Made by a program: the position numbers and the translations under genes. Below are positions 22,797 through 32,792 of a stretch of 64,000 nucleotides of DNA, in pieces (positions within the stretch are counted from its first letter, which is position 1; each line of letters begins with the position of its first letter). The notes under the pieces were generated by a model. That model ran no database searches, had not been told where the DNA came from, and saw nothing but the letters and a program-made list of their open reading frames with translations. The DNA is from Exiguobacterium sp. s146. Lineage in GTDB: Bacteria > Bacillota > Bacilli > Exiguobacteriales > Exiguobacteriaceae. The DNA is taken from contig NZ_JACSMA010000003.1 of NCBI RefSeq assembly GCF_018618415.1, positions 186,001 through 250,000 of the forward strand. Reading direction: 5' to 3'.

Positions 22797-25700
22797 ATGG
22801 GGAAACCACAAGCACGTTCATTCAAACAAATGACCGGCCTCGCCTTATCAGCCGGACTCATCGTCAGCAGCATGACGCCGATCGCGGCAAACGTACACGC
22901 AGAGACGTTGAACGCTTCAGACCTATTCATCTCGGAATACGTGGAAGGATCAAGTAACAACAAAGCGATTGAATTGTTCAATGGAACGAACGCGGCCATC
23001 GACCTCTCGGCTTATAAGCTTGAACTGTATGCGAACGGCGGGACGGCTCCAGGCACGACGCTTAACTTGACGGGGACGCTCGAGCCAGGTGGCACGTACG
23101 TCATCGTCAACGGCAGCGCGAACGATGCGTTGAAAGCGAAAGCCAACACGACGAGCGGTGTGACGAACTTTAACGGCGACGATACGCTCGTCTTGAAAAA
23201 AGGCGACACGGTACTCGACGTCTTCGGTCAAGTCGGATTCGATCCGGGGACAAAATGGGGAACGACGGTCGCTACGGTGGACCAATCGTTAGTTCGGAAA
23301 GATACGGTCACGACTGGCGATGCGAACGGCGCGGATGCGTTCGACCCGGCCACTGAATGGAACTCACAACCAATCGATACGTTCACGAACCTCGGCTCGC
23401 ACACGTTCCAAGGCGTCGTCTACGGCGATGGCGGCACGGTCGAACCACCGGCCCCAGTCACACCGATTTCAATCAGTGACGCCCGTACGAAAACTGAAGG
23501 CGAAACGGTCACGATTAAAGGTGTCGTCACGGCGAAACTGGCCAACACAATCTCGATTCAAGATGCGACAGGCGGCCTCTCGGTCCGTCCGACGTCCCTT
23601 GCCGTCAACGTCGGTGATGAAGTCGTCGTCACAGGCGCAATCGGTTCATACCGTGAACTCCTTCAATTGAACAACGCCGTCGTCGTCTCGAAACAAGCGG
23701 CGAGCGTCCCGGCTGCACAAGTCCTTACCGGCGAACAAATCAATGAGGACGTCGAGTCGGAACTCGTCACCGTGAAGAACGTCAAACTCTCGGGCAGCGG
23801 GCAAAACTTGACGGCCACAGATGGTACGAAAGAGTTCGTCGTCCGCGACGAACGCGGCATTCTCGATTTACAGACAGACGTCAACTACTCGTCCATCACA
23901 GGGATCGTGCAACAGTTCGATAACACGTATCAAATCATCCCGCGCGACGTCTCGGACACGGTCATCGACGCGTCAGTACTCCGTCCGGCAACAGCGAAGC
24001 CGGGTGCGGGCACGTTCGTTGGCCCACAAGACGTGACACTCTCGACGACGACAGCCGGCGCTCAGATTTACTACACGCTCGACGGGTCGGACCCGAAAGT
24101 GAACGGGACGCTCTATACGTCACCCGTCCGCATCGAGGATACGAAGACGCTCAAAGTCGCCGTCAAATCAGGGGATGCGTTCAGCGCCGTGACGACGTTC
24201 GAATATAAGATCACGGACAAAATCCGCATCCATGATATCCAAGGCGCGAGCCACACATCACCGATGAACGGACAGACCGTCGAAGGCGTCGAAGGCGTCG
24301 TCACGTACTCGTTCGTCTCGATGGGTACGACGTATTACTACATCCAAACGCCTGACATGGAAGCCGACCAAGATGCACGCACGTCAGAAGGAATCATCTT
24401 GTATGGCGGCCGTTCGATCGCGGGCATCCAGGTTGGTGACCTCGTCAACGTGAATGGTCTCGTCAGCGAGTACGCCATCGAAGGCTACAGCGACCGTCAA
24501 CAGACGGATATGAAGATGACGCAAATCGATACGCGTAACGGCAGTGTCAGTGTCGTCAAGAGCGGTGTCGCCCTCCCGACGCCGGTGAAGATTGACGCGT
24601 CGAACTTGCCGACCGAGTTCATCGACAGCGATGCCCTTGCTGTCTTCAACCCGGACAAAGACGCCATCGACTTCTGGGAGAGCCTTGAAGGGATGCGCGT
24701 CGAGACGGGCAACCTCAAATCGGTCTCACCGCAACAGAACGGCGACCTCGTGACCGTACTCGAATCGTCACCGACCGAGACGTTCAACGGCGGCATTCTG
24801 TTGAAAAAAGATGATGCCAACCCAGAACGGATTCAATTCCGTCTCGAGCCGAACGCTGCCGCCCGTGATTTCGATGTCGCGACCGGTGACCGCTTCAACG
24901 GCCCAATCGTCGGTGTCGTCGGATACTCGTACGGAAACTATAAGATTCAAGCAGGTCTTAATGAGATGAAGGCTGCCTTCGTCAAAGGCGATGCCAAGCG
25001 TGAGACGACGTTCATCGAGGCAGAAGAAGATAAATTGACGATCGCCTCTTACAACCTCGAGAACTTCTCGAACAACGTCAAAGAGACGTCGGACGAGAAA
25101 GCCCTCAAGCTCGCGAAAGCGTTCGTCGAGGAATTGAATAGCCCGGACATCATCGGCGTGACCGAAGTCCAAGATAACAACGGAGAAGGCACAGGCGATT
25201 CTGCGGCCGATCAAAGCTACCAACGCTTGATTGACAACATCGTTTCGATCGGCGGCAAATCATACAAGTACGTCAACATCGACCCTGAGTACAACAAAGA
25301 CGGCGGCGCACCGAACGCTAACATCCGTGTCGGCTTCTTGTATGACCCGGAACGTGTCTCACTCACAGAAGGCATCCCTGCTGGTGACGCGACGACAGCT
25401 GTCGGTTATGAAAATGGCAAGTTGACGCACAACCCGGGCCGGATCGACCCGCTCAACCCGGCGTTCAACAGCTCACGCAAGCCGCTCGCGGCCCAGTTCG
25501 ACTTCCAAGGTGAGAACGTCGTCGTTATCGCCAACCACTGGAATTCGAAAGGTGGCGACACTGGTTTCTTCGGCTCGAAACAGCCGGTCGTGCTCGGCAG
25601 TGAAGTCCAACGGAAACAAATCGCTCAAATCGTCCATGACTTCGTCGCGGACGTGAAGACGGACAATCCGGACGCGAACGTCGTCGCCCTCGGTGACTTC

Positions 25701-26303
25701 AATGACTTCGAATTCTCGGATGCGATGCAAATCTTCAAAGGCGACTTGATGACGAACATGGTCGAGAAAGTCCCGGCTGTCGACCGTTACTCGTACGTCT
25801 ATCAAGGAAACTCGCAAGTGCTCGACCACATCCTCGTGTCGAACCGTCTAGCGGCGACGACCGAGATTGATATGATTCACGTCAACGCTGACTTCACGGA
25901 AATGTCGGGCCGCGCCAGTGACCACGATCCGGTCCTTGCGCAAATCGACCTCACACCGGAGCCAGAAGTGGAATTGACGCGTTACACGGTCGAGAACAAC
26001 CCGGCGGCACGTCTCGTGCTCCAAGATGACTTCATTGGCGTGACGATCGGCAAAGGCACGAACTTCAAGAACGGCATCTTCGTACGCGGCGCCTACACGG
26101 AATTGACAGGCGATGCGCTTAAAAACATCGTCGTTCAAGTGAAACCGAAAGAAGCCGGTGCCATCATCGACTTCGACGGCGCAACGGTCAAAGAAGTGAT
26201 CGTCGACGGAACGAACCTTGCGGAAATTCGCGGAGCCGAGAATGTGAAACGAATCAGCTACACGAAAGGCGCATCGGCGAAGACCGTTGTCGTCAAGAAG
26301 TAA
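22797..26303 (+). CDS. Large secreted nuclease with lamin-tail, OB-fold and endonuclease/exonuclease/phosphatase domains
   Basis: 1168-aa exported enzyme probably degrading extracellular DNA or RNA. A signal peptide (about 1-38, ending NVHAE) is followed by a lamin-tail domain (LFISEYVEGSSNNKAIELFN), two OB-fold segments as in YhcR (about 225-395), a chitobiase-like beta domain (TLDGSDPKVNGTLY), another OB-like region (about 475-620) and the EEP nuclease from about 745: SYNLENFS, ITEV-like GVTEVQD, LGDFNDFE (near 965) and SDHDPVLA (near 1040), with the catalytic residues present. A ~90-residue C-terminal domain follows; no sortase motif. AAAGGGAG precedes the ATG. Roles in nucleic-acid or phosphate scavenging are inferred. 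Confidence 0.85.
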   Translation: MGKPQARSFKQMTGLALSAGLIVSSMTPIAANVHAETLNASDLFISEYVEGSSNNKAIELFNGTNAAIDLSAYKLELYANGGTAPGTTLNLTGTLEPGGTYVIVNGSANDALKAKANTTSGVTNFNGDDTLVLKKGDTVLDVFGQVGFDPGTKWGTTVATVDQSLVRKDTVTTGDANGADAFDPATEWNSQPIDTFTNLGSHTFQGVVYGDGGTVEPPAPVTPISISDARTKTEGETVTIKGVVTAKLANTISIQDATGGLSVRPTSLAVNVGDEVVVTGAIGSYRELLQLNNAVVVSKQAASVPAAQVLTGEQINEDVESELVTVKNVKLSGSGQNLTATDGTKEFVVRDERGILDLQTDVNYSSITGIVQQFDNTYQIIPRDVSDTVIDASVLRPATAKPGAGTFVGPQDVTLSTTTAGAQIYYTLDGSDPKVNGTLYTSPVRIEDTKTLKVAVKSGDAFSAVTTFEYKITDKIRIHDIQGASHTSPMNGQTVEGVEGVVTYSFVSMGTTYYYIQTPDMEADQDARTSEGIILYGGRSIAGIQVGDLVNVNGLVSEYAIEGYSDRQQTDMKMTQIDTRNGSVSVVKSGVALPTPVKIDASNLPTEFIDSDALAVFNPDKDAIDFWESLEGMRVETGNLKSVSPQQNGDLVTVLESSPTETFNGGILLKKDDANPERIQFRLEPNAAARDFDVATGDRFNGPIVGVVGYSYGNYKIQAGLNEMKAAFVKGDAKRETTFIEAEEDKLTIASYNLENFSNNVKETSDEKALKLAKAFVEELNSPDIIGVTEVQDNNGEGTGDSAADQSYQRLIDNIVSIGGKSYKYVNIDPEYNKDGGAPNANIRVGFLYDPERVSLTEGIPAGDATTAVGYENGKLTHNPGRIDPLNPAFNSSRKPLAAQFDFQGENVVVIANHWNSKGGDTGFFGSKQPVVLGSEVQRKQIAQIVHDFVADVKTDNPDANVVALGDFNDFEFSDAMQIFKGDLMTNMVEKVPAVDRYSYVYQGNSQVLDHILVSNRLAATTEIDMIHVNADFTEMSGRASDHDPVLAQIDLTPEPEVELTRYTVENNPAARLVLQDDFIGVTIGKGTNFKNGIFVRGAYTELTGDALKNIVVQVKPKEAGAIIDFDGATVKEVIVDGTNLAEIRGAENVKRISYTKGASAKTVVVKK

Positions 26304-26323
26304 CGTACACCAATCAGGCATGG

Positions 26324-26350
26324 GCCGCAGACACAACGTCTGCGGCTTTT
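26324..26350 (+). terminator. Terminator after the nuclease gene
   Basis: GCCGCAGAC-ACAAC-GTCTGCGGC followed by TTTTT. Confidence 0.85.
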
Positions 26351-26413
26351 TGCGTTTTCATTCGTGAAATTCGGGGATTAAGTAGAAGATGCTGATTATC
26401 GGAGGATGACGTC

Positions 26414-27619
26414 ATGGAGATGCATAATGGGAATTTATATTGGCCGACCACAGAATCGGAACAGATTGTCTTACAAAAACCGATCAAGAAAGAACGCTAC
26501 GACGTCCTCGTCATCGGCGCGGGCATGTCCGGGACACTGACAGCCTATACGCTTCACAAGGACGGTGTCGATTTCGCCGTCATCGACCAAGGAAAGGTCG
26601 GGGCCGGTAGTACGGCCGCGAATACGGGACTCATCCAATACTCGAACGACATCATGTTGCACGAACTGGCCGACCAAATCGGCGAAGCGGATGCCGTCCG
26701 CTTCTATAAACTGTGTGCCGAGGCGGTCGATGCGCTCGATGAGGTCGCCGAGAAGGTCGACGCCAAAGACGTCTATATCCGGCGCGACAGTCTTTGCTTC
26801 GCCAGCAGCGAAGCAGATGTCTCCAAATTGAAACGGGAGTATGAGATGCTGACAAAACATGGACTTGCGGCCGAATGGCTCGACCGAGAGGCGTTACAGG
26901 AACGCTATCCGTTCGATAAACCGGCCGGCTTGATCACGAACGGCGATGCCGAGGTCAATCCGCTCACGCTCAGCCGTCAGGTCGTCCGCTACTTATCGAC
27001 CCAAAACGTCCCAATCTTTGAAGAGACGGACGTCACCGAAGTCGTCGCCGACAGAGACGACTGGCTCGTCTTGACGCCGGTGGGAACGTTCAAAGCGGGT
27101 CACGTCATCTTCGCGACCGGTTATCGTCCGGCCCCGCTCCTCGACACCCATCGGATCGAGCTCAACCGTTCTTATGCGATTGCGACGAATCCGATTCCTG
27201 ACTTCGATGAGTGGGCAGGTCAGTCGCTCATTTGGGAGACGAAACGGCCGTACCTTTATTTACGGACGACCGTGGACGGTCGCATCATCGCCGGCGGACT
27301 CGATGAAGAAAAAGCTGAGACCCCGCATAGCGAGGCGCTCATTCAAAAACGGGCCGAGCGGTTGCGCCAAGAAGTCGAGGCGTTGTTCCCGATGTATGAT
27401 TTGACAGTTGAATACGCCTGGGTGGCCCTGTTCGGTGAATCCATCGACCAGCTGCCCTTTATCGGGGAACATCCGGACCGTCCGCACCTCTACTATTTAC
27501 TCGGATATGGCGGAAACGGCACGGTCTACAGCATGTTAGGTTCTAAAATCTTGAGCGAGTTGGTCCGCGGCATCGAAAATTCAGATGCTCGGATCGTACG
27601 ATTAAATCGGACACGTTAA
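26414..27619 (+). CDS. FAD-dependent oxidoreductase, DAO/glycine-oxidase-like family
   Basis: 401-aa flavoenzyme of the D-amino-acid-oxidase-fold group. The ADP-binding motif is YDVLVIGAGMSGTLTAYTL (near residues 27-45), followed by STAANTGLIQYSND. A second dinucleotide-binding region occurs at HVIFATGYRP, and the C-terminal part contains GGLDEEKAETP and LLGYGGNGTVYSMLG, typical of the amino-acid oxidase/sarcosine oxidase type. The substrate is unknown. GGAGGATGACGTC precedes ATG 26414. It has its own terminator 3'. Confidence 0.82.
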   Translation: MEMHNGNLYWPTTESEQIVLQKPIKKERYDVLVIGAGMSGTLTAYTLHKDGVDFAVIDQGKVGAGSTAANTGLIQYSNDIMLHELADQIGEADAVRFYKLCAEAVDALDEVAEKVDAKDVYIRRDSLCFASSEADVSKLKREYEMLTKHGLAAEWLDREALQERYPFDKPAGLITNGDAEVNPLTLSRQVVRYLSTQNVPIFEETDVTEVVADRDDWLVLTPVGTFKAGHVIFATGYRPAPLLDTHRIELNRSYAIATNPIPDFDEWAGQSLIWETKRPYLYLRTTVDGRIIAGGLDEEKAETPHSEALIQKRAERLRQEVEALFPMYDLTVEYAWVALFGESIDQLPFIGEHPDRPHLYYLLGYGGNGTVYSMLGSKILSELVRGIENSDARIVRLNRTR

Positions 27620-27644
27620 TCCCCTGACCTCAGGGGATTTTTTC
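27618..27644 (+). terminator. Terminator after the FAD oxidoreductase gene
   Basis: CCCCTGA / TCAGGGG with a 2-nt centre plus flanking AT pairs, followed by TTTTTT. Confidence 0.8.
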
Positions 27645-27669
27645 ATACATACGCATTGGAGTGAGTAAA

Positions 27670-28332
27670 ATGACAACAAAACAAAAACCAAAATGGGTGT
27701 ACCGTCTGAGGCGCGGTCTTCTCTTCATCCCTGCCATCGCCTTGACCGCCTACGTCTGGCCGCATGAACCGGCTAAAGAAACGACAGATGACACCGTCAC
27801 GCAAGCAGAGGCGACCGAAGACGAGCAACGCTATACGATTGAAGCGAGACAGGCCGTGCAAGAAGACGAGGCCGTCCGCTATACGTATGACGTCGTTGTC
27901 CACGGACAACCGGATGTCGAGACGCTCCAGTCAATCAGTCAGGATGTGATGGATGAGGTGACGACGCGCGATACGTTCCAAGCCGCCCTGCTCCGCTTCT
28001 ATGACCACGAAGCCTATATCGGTACCGAATCGCCGCTCGGCGAAGCCGTATTTGCGCCCGAGGGCGATTGGAGCCTGGCAGATACGGTCCAGCCTGGTGC
28101 TTATGACGAGATGTCGTTCGGCTGGCAGTTGAAAGAGAAGGAATGGGACGCGCAACTGTCAGACGAGGAAGCACGCATCTGGCAAGTCTGGAATCGCGTC
28201 TATGAGGCCGAGCAGTCGGACGATCCTGACTTGAAAGCGAAAGTGACGCGTACCGTCTCAACGAAATATGACCTCAATCCTGAAACAGTCCAACGTATCG
28301 TCTTGAAACAAAGTGTCTGGGCCGCATTATAA
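27670..28332 (+). CDS. Hypothetical single-pass membrane-anchored protein
   Basis: 220-aa protein with one N-terminal hydrophobic segment (LLFIPAIALTAYVWP, about 15-30) after a basic start, then a hydrophilic acidic domain predicted outside the membrane. The middle part (YTYDVVVHGQPDVETLQSIS) looks alpha-beta, but I recognise no family. GGAGTGAG immediately before ATG 27670 favours it over GTG 27661. It lies between a terminator and the heparinase-like gene and is probably monocistronic. Confidence 0.65.
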   Translation: MTTKQKPKWVYRLRRGLLFIPAIALTAYVWPHEPAKETTDDTVTQAEATEDEQRYTIEARQAVQEDEAVRYTYDVVVHGQPDVETLQSISQDVMDEVTTRDTFQAALLRFYDHEAYIGTESPLGEAVFAPEGDWSLADTVQPGAYDEMSFGWQLKEKEWDAQLSDEEARIWQVWNRVYEAEQSDDPDLKAKVTRTVSTKYDLNPETVQRIVLKQSVWAAL

Positions 28333-28385
28333 CCTGATTCATCCAGAAAAATAGTGCGAATTTTCCTTTCTTTGGCTAAATATAT

Positions 28386-28406
28386 AATTGTATACTAATT
28401 GTATAC
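28386..28406 (+). repeat. Tandem GTATAC-containing direct repeat, probable GntR-type operator
   Basis: AATTGTATAC occurs twice with one base between (28386-28395 and 28397-28406). Each copy includes the palindrome GTATAC typical of FadR-type GntR operators such as uronate regulators. It lies 37 bp before the heparinase-like start and probably overlaps its promoter. Confidence 0.45.
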
Positions 28407-28442
28407 ATGTAACCGTTGAACGGTCGAAGAAAGGAAGACGTT

Positions 28443-30527
28443 ATGAAACGATGGATGCTTTTATGTCTACTGCTGGTGATGATCAGCGCCACTTTGACGC
28501 CGCGACAGGCCGACGCCGCATCAAGTTCACCTTATGAGGTGAGTGCGCCTACTGGCACGACGCTCTATCAATTTGTCGGAAAGACGCTCAAGCCGAAAGC
28601 AACGTTGCGCGCTGCGAAGCGGTTCAAGGCGCTCAGCACGTCCGGTCATTACTATAAGGTTCAAGACGGCCGAACCATCTATTACGTAAAAAAGCAAGCC
28701 GTCACACTAGTGGCGACGAACTTGTCACTGACGACGTTTTCCGGTTCAACCTACTCACGGCTGACGCACGAGTATATGCGCTCGCTCACCCGGGGACAGA
28801 CGCCTTACTATTACGATGAGTTGACCGCCAAAACGGCCATCGCCCGGGCCGACGCCGCCATGAAAGGGAACTGGTACATCCCGTCCCCGCCCTATCAGTT
28901 GCGTGTCCCAAACATCGATACATACCGGTTTGATGTCAGCGTCCCTGCGGTCGATTCGACGTCGTTCAAGTTTCAAATCCATTACTTCACGACGTTGAAC
29001 CAGTTGACGCAAGCGTACGCCGCCACCGGACGAGACGATTATCTCCGCTACGGCAAACGGATCGTGACGAGTTGGACCAAGCAATACCCGGCCGCGAACT
29101 ATACGCGCTATCGCTGGCCGTATCACGACCATGGTACCGCCATCCGGACGTTCCACCTGCTCAACTTTTGGAATGAATTCCGCTCGTCCGCAGTGAACAC
29201 CGACCCAGCGTTCTCGCAGCTGTTCGCCAAAACATTGTATGAACATGCGACACTGCTGGCGACACCGAGCTTTTATAAGCCGAACAACAATCACGGCATG
29301 TTCCAAGATATGGCCTTGACCGCCGTCGCGGAGACGCATCGGAGCTTCTATCGTTCCTCAGCCTGGCGCTCTCTCGCGACGAACCGCCTCACGCAACAGT
29401 TGAACCATAGCTTGAGCACGGACGGGGTCCATCTCGAGCACTCGCCGTTCTATCAAATCTATCTGTACGACACGCTCGCCCGGTTCAACGACTGGGCGGC
29501 TGCCAACCGCTTCGCCCTATCGAGCCGGATGCGTGACGTCAAAGATATGCCGAGCGTGCTGACGTATATGTTGAAACCGAACGGGACGTTGCCGATGTTC
29601 GGTGACACCCCGTCCATCACGCACCGCACTGACGCGATTCCGTATATCGAGCGCTATCCGCATTTGACTTACGCGATGACACAAGGGCAATCGGGAAGCC
29701 AACCGTCGACACGAGTCGGCAAGCTATCGAACCAGTACGCTTTCTTCCGCCAACATTGGGGCGGCACGGCCGGTCCATTCCGAGATGCCGTCCACGTGAT
29801 GATGACGGCCGGCTATCACAGCAACATCCATAAGCACGCCGATGATTTGTCAATCGACCTGTACGGCTACGGGCGCGACTTTATCGTCGAGAGCGGACGT
29901 TACGCCTATACAAACCGTCCCGAACGCAGCGCCGTCATGAAGGCCGCGGCGCATAACACCGTCCATGTGGCGGGCAAGAGTTTCAACTTGACGCCGAGCA
30001 ACTTGCGACGAAGCCAAATCACATCGGTCGGGGCCGCGTCGACGCAATGGACGGCCGCAGGCACGAGCGGACTACTCGGAACCGGGATGACCCACACGCG
30101 TCGTCTCGCCTACGACCGCGACGGGACGGTACTCGTCTATGATGACATCACCAGCCCGACCACGACCTCGTTCGTCCAGCGGTTCCACCTCGGCACCGGC
30201 TTGAATCGCGTCTCGAGCGGCAGCCGGCACGCCATGTATAAAGACAACGAGAACCGATCGATCCATCTGTTGCAACTTAGCGTCGGATCGACGCCGAAAG
30301 TCGCCGTCGGTGCGAGTTACGTGTCGTACCGAGACTACGACTGGCAACGCCGCAATCAAGTCGTGACAACGAAGCGTGGCAAACAAGTCGAGTATTTGAC
30401 ACTGATCCATATCGGTGAAAAGACGACGAAAATCACGTCCGCCACGGTTCAGAAGACGTCGCGCCACTATATCGTGCGCTACAAACTGTCGGACGGCAAG
30501 ACGAAAACCTTATCGATGCTACGTTAA
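28443..30527 (+). CDS. Secreted heparinase II/III family polysaccharide lyase
   Basis: 694-aa exported protein: signal peptide about 1-25 (MKRWMLLCLLLVMISATL, cleavage after ADA). An SH3-like N-terminal region (about 30-95) is followed by an alpha/alpha toroid with an alginate-lyase/heparinase signature (FKFQIHYFTTLNQLTQAYA, WPYHDHGTAIRTFHLLNFW broken by other residues, NNNHGMFQDMALTAVAE, EHSPFYQIYLYDTLARF) and a C-terminal beta sandwich (HKHADDLSIDLYGYGRDFIV). The conserved His/Tyr catalytic area looks intact. It should cleave uronic-acid-containing polysaccharides by beta-elimination. AAAGGAAGACGTT precedes ATG 28443. Confidence 0.82.
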   Translation: MKRWMLLCLLLVMISATLTPRQADAASSSPYEVSAPTGTTLYQFVGKTLKPKATLRAAKRFKALSTSGHYYKVQDGRTIYYVKKQAVTLVATNLSLTTFSGSTYSRLTHEYMRSLTRGQTPYYYDELTAKTAIARADAAMKGNWYIPSPPYQLRVPNIDTYRFDVSVPAVDSTSFKFQIHYFTTLNQLTQAYAATGRDDYLRYGKRIVTSWTKQYPAANYTRYRWPYHDHGTAIRTFHLLNFWNEFRSSAVNTDPAFSQLFAKTLYEHATLLATPSFYKPNNNHGMFQDMALTAVAETHRSFYRSSAWRSLATNRLTQQLNHSLSTDGVHLEHSPFYQIYLYDTLARFNDWAAANRFALSSRMRDVKDMPSVLTYMLKPNGTLPMFGDTPSITHRTDAIPYIERYPHLTYAMTQGQSGSQPSTRVGKLSNQYAFFRQHWGGTAGPFRDAVHVMMTAGYHSNIHKHADDLSIDLYGYGRDFIVESGRYAYTNRPERSAVMKAAAHNTVHVAGKSFNLTPSNLRRSQITSVGAASTQWTAAGTSGLLGTGMTHTRRLAYDRDGTVLVYDDITSPTTTSFVQRFHLGTGLNRVSSGSRHAMYKDNENRSIHLLQLSVGSTPKVAVGASYVSYRDYDWQRRNQVVTTKRGKQVEYLTLIHIGEKTTKITSATVQKTSRHYIVRYKLSDGKTKTLSMLR

Positions 30528-30555
30528 CCTCCATTTGAAAAATGGGGGTTTTTTC
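30526..30555 (+). terminator. Terminator after the lyase gene
   Basis: AACCTCCATTT / AAATGGGGGTT stem with a short A-rich loop, then TTTT. Confidence 0.8.
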
Positions 30556-30636
30556 TCGGTCGGTTAGGGAAAACTCGTACAGTAGGCCAAATTGTGGCTT
30601 ACAGCGTGTGCACATACTTAAAGGGGAGGCACTAAC

Positions 30637-32646
30637 ATGGGGAACAAGAAAGAAGAGCAGTTAAAACAACATACAATTGACAATGAGCAGCAAGCCGGGC
30701 TCACAACGAATCAAGGGCTGAAGATGGCAGAGGACGAGTTCTCGCTCAAAGCCGGACGTCGGGGACCGACATTGATCGAGGATTTCCATTTCCGCGAGAA
30801 GATGACGCACTTCGACCACGAGCGGATTCCTGAGCGCATCGTGCACGCTCGTGGCGTCGGAGCTCACGGGGAGTTTCAAGTGTATGAGTCGCTCGCCGAC
30901 TATACAAAAGCCGACTTCTTGAACGACCCGTCGAAAGTGACGCCGGTGTTCGTTCGCTTCTCGACGGTGCAAGGTTCGCGTGGGTCTGGGGATACCGTGC
31001 GCGACGTCCGCGGGTTCGCGACCAAGTTCTATACCGACGAAGGCAACTATGACCTTGTCGGGAACAACATGCCGGTCTTCTTCATTCAAGACGCCATCAA
31101 GTTCCCCGACCTCGTCCACGCCGTGAAACCGGAACCGCACACGGAAGTACCTCAAGGCGGCAGCGCCCACGACACGTTCTGGGACTTCGTCGGACAGAAC
31201 CATGAGACGGCCCATATGATCATGTGGGCGATGAGCGACCGGGGTATCCCGCGCAGCCTTCGCATGATGGAAGGGTTCGGTGTACACACGTTCCGCCTCG
31301 TCAACAAGGAAGGTAAGGCGCATTTCGTCAAGTTCCATTGGAAACCAAAACTCGGCGTCCATTCGCAAGTTTGGGACGAGGCGCAGAAAGCGCTCGGTAA
31401 GAACGCTGACTTCCACCGCGTCGACTTGTACGAGGCGATTGATAAAGGCGATTATCCAGAATGGGAGCTCGGGCTTCAAATCATCGCGGAAGAAGACGAG
31501 TTCAAGTTTGACTTCGACATTCTCGATCCGACGAAACTTTGGCCGGAAGAAGACGTGCCCGTCAAACTTGTCGGGAAGATGATGCTCAATCGCAACGTCG
31601 ACAACTTCTTCGCCGAGACCGAGCAAGTCGCGTTCCACCCGGGCCACCTCGTGCCGGGCATCGACTTCTCGAACGACCCCCTCCTTCAAGGGCGCCTATT
31701 CTCGTACACGGATACACAACTGTCACGTCTCGGGGGACCGAACTTCCATCAACTCCCGATCAACAAGCCGGTCTGTCCGTTCCATAACAACCAACGCGAC
31801 GGCATGCACCAGATGGCCGTCCACAAAGGGCAGACGAGCTACCATAAAAACGCGCTCAACAACAATCAACCCGAGCCGGTCCCGGCCGATCAAGGCGGGT
31901 TCGAGCACTATCAAGAAAAAGTCGACGGCCATAAGATTCGGGGGCGGAGCGACAGCTTCCTCGACTTCTACTCGCAAGCGAAGATGTTTTATAACAGCAT
32001 GACCGACGTTGAAAAAGAGCACATCCAAGACGCCTGCAGCTTCGAGCTCGGTAAATGTGAATCGGACATGGTCAAAGCGAACGCCGTCGACTTGTTGAAT
32101 CGCATCGACCGTCACCTCGCCACGGTCGTCGCCGACAACCTAGGTGTCGACCTCCCGGCCGAGAACAATGAAGTCGTCTCGGACAAAGCCTCACCGGCGC
32201 TCAGCATGGCCAACACGATTGCGAAACCGGACACGAAGAGTGTCGCTGTCCTCTTGGCCGGAGACGTCGATGCCGCGCAAGTGAAGGCGTGGGTCCAAGT
32301 GCTCGCCGATCATAAAGTCAACTACAGCCTCGTCGGGAAAAAATCGTATACGCTCGGCGATTTGAAAGTGAAGGAAACGTACGACACGGTCGACTCGAGC
32401 CTGTTCGATGCGGCTTTCCTCGTCAGCGCCGCGTCCGCGGTCGAAGACGACGTGCTCGAGTTCATCGAGAACACGTACAAACACTTCAAGCCGCTCGCGT
32501 TGCATCTGCATCACGATGAGGTGCTCGACCGTTGCCGCGTGAAGACGAACCAACCTGGCGTCTACACGTTCAAACAACATAGTCTCGACGGTTTCGATAC
32601 GTTTATCGACGGGATTGCCAAAGGACGGTTCTGGGACCGTAAATAA
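30637..32646 (+). CDS. katE: Large-subunit catalase (clade II, KatE/HPII type)
   Basis: 669-aa monofunctional heme catalase degrading hydrogen peroxide. The core contains [18 protein letters not shown] (active-site His), [35 protein letters not shown] (catalytic Asn), and the proximal heme Tyr in [13 protein letters not shown]. The C-terminal ~135 residues (from about 535, [19 protein letters not shown]) form the flavodoxin-like/DJ-1 domain found only in large catalases. AAAGGGGAGG precedes the ATG. In Bacillus katE is SigB-controlled, but I found no convincing SigB promoter here. Confidence 0.93.
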   Translation: MGNKKEEQLKQHTIDNEQQAGLTTNQGLKMAEDEFSLKAGRRGPTLIEDFHFREKMTHFDHERIPERIVHARGVGAHGEFQVYESLADYTKADFLNDPSKVTPVFVRFSTVQGSRGSGDTVRDVRGFATKFYTDEGNYDLVGNNMPVFFIQDAIKFPDLVHAVKPEPHTEVPQGGSAHDTFWDFVGQNHETAHMIMWAMSDRGIPRSLRMMEGFGVHTFRLVNKEGKAHFVKFHWKPKLGVHSQVWDEAQKALGKNADFHRVDLYEAIDKGDYPEWELGLQIIAEEDEFKFDFDILDPTKLWPEEDVPVKLVGKMMLNRNVDNFFAETEQVAFHPGHLVPGIDFSNDPLLQGRLFSYTDTQLSRLGGPNFHQLPINKPVCPFHNNQRDGMHQMAVHKGQTSYHKNALNNNQPEPVPADQGGFEHYQEKVDGHKIRGRSDSFLDFYSQAKMFYNSMTDVEKEHIQDACSFELGKCESDMVKANAVDLLNRIDRHLATVVADNLGVDLPAENNEVVSDKASPALSMANTIAKPDTKSVAVLLAGDVDAAQVKAWVQVLADHKVNYSLVGKKSYTLGDLKVKETYDTVDSSLFDAAFLVSAASAVEDDVLEFIENTYKHFKPLALHLHHDEVLDRCRVKTNQPGVYTFKQHSLDGFDTFIDGIAKGRFWDRK

Positions 32647-32657
32647 CTGCTCGATGT

Positions 32658-32688
32658 AACCGATTCGCTGATGCGAGTCGGTTTTTTT
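32658..32688 (+). terminator. Terminator after katE
   Basis: AACCGATTCGC / GCGAGTCGGTT (one G-T pair), 4-nt loop, then seven T. Confidence 0.85.
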
Positions 32689-32792
32689 GATGGAAATGCG
32701 TCTGTTCGGACAAACCCGACTCCTTTTGTTATACTGCTTTAGTTATGTTTATTAACTATTTAGAATCAAACGGATAAGGAGGCGGGCTGCAG

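Noticed and set aside
30556-30636. SigB promoter for katE
   Set aside because: No pair of elements with acceptable spacing was found in the short upstream region.
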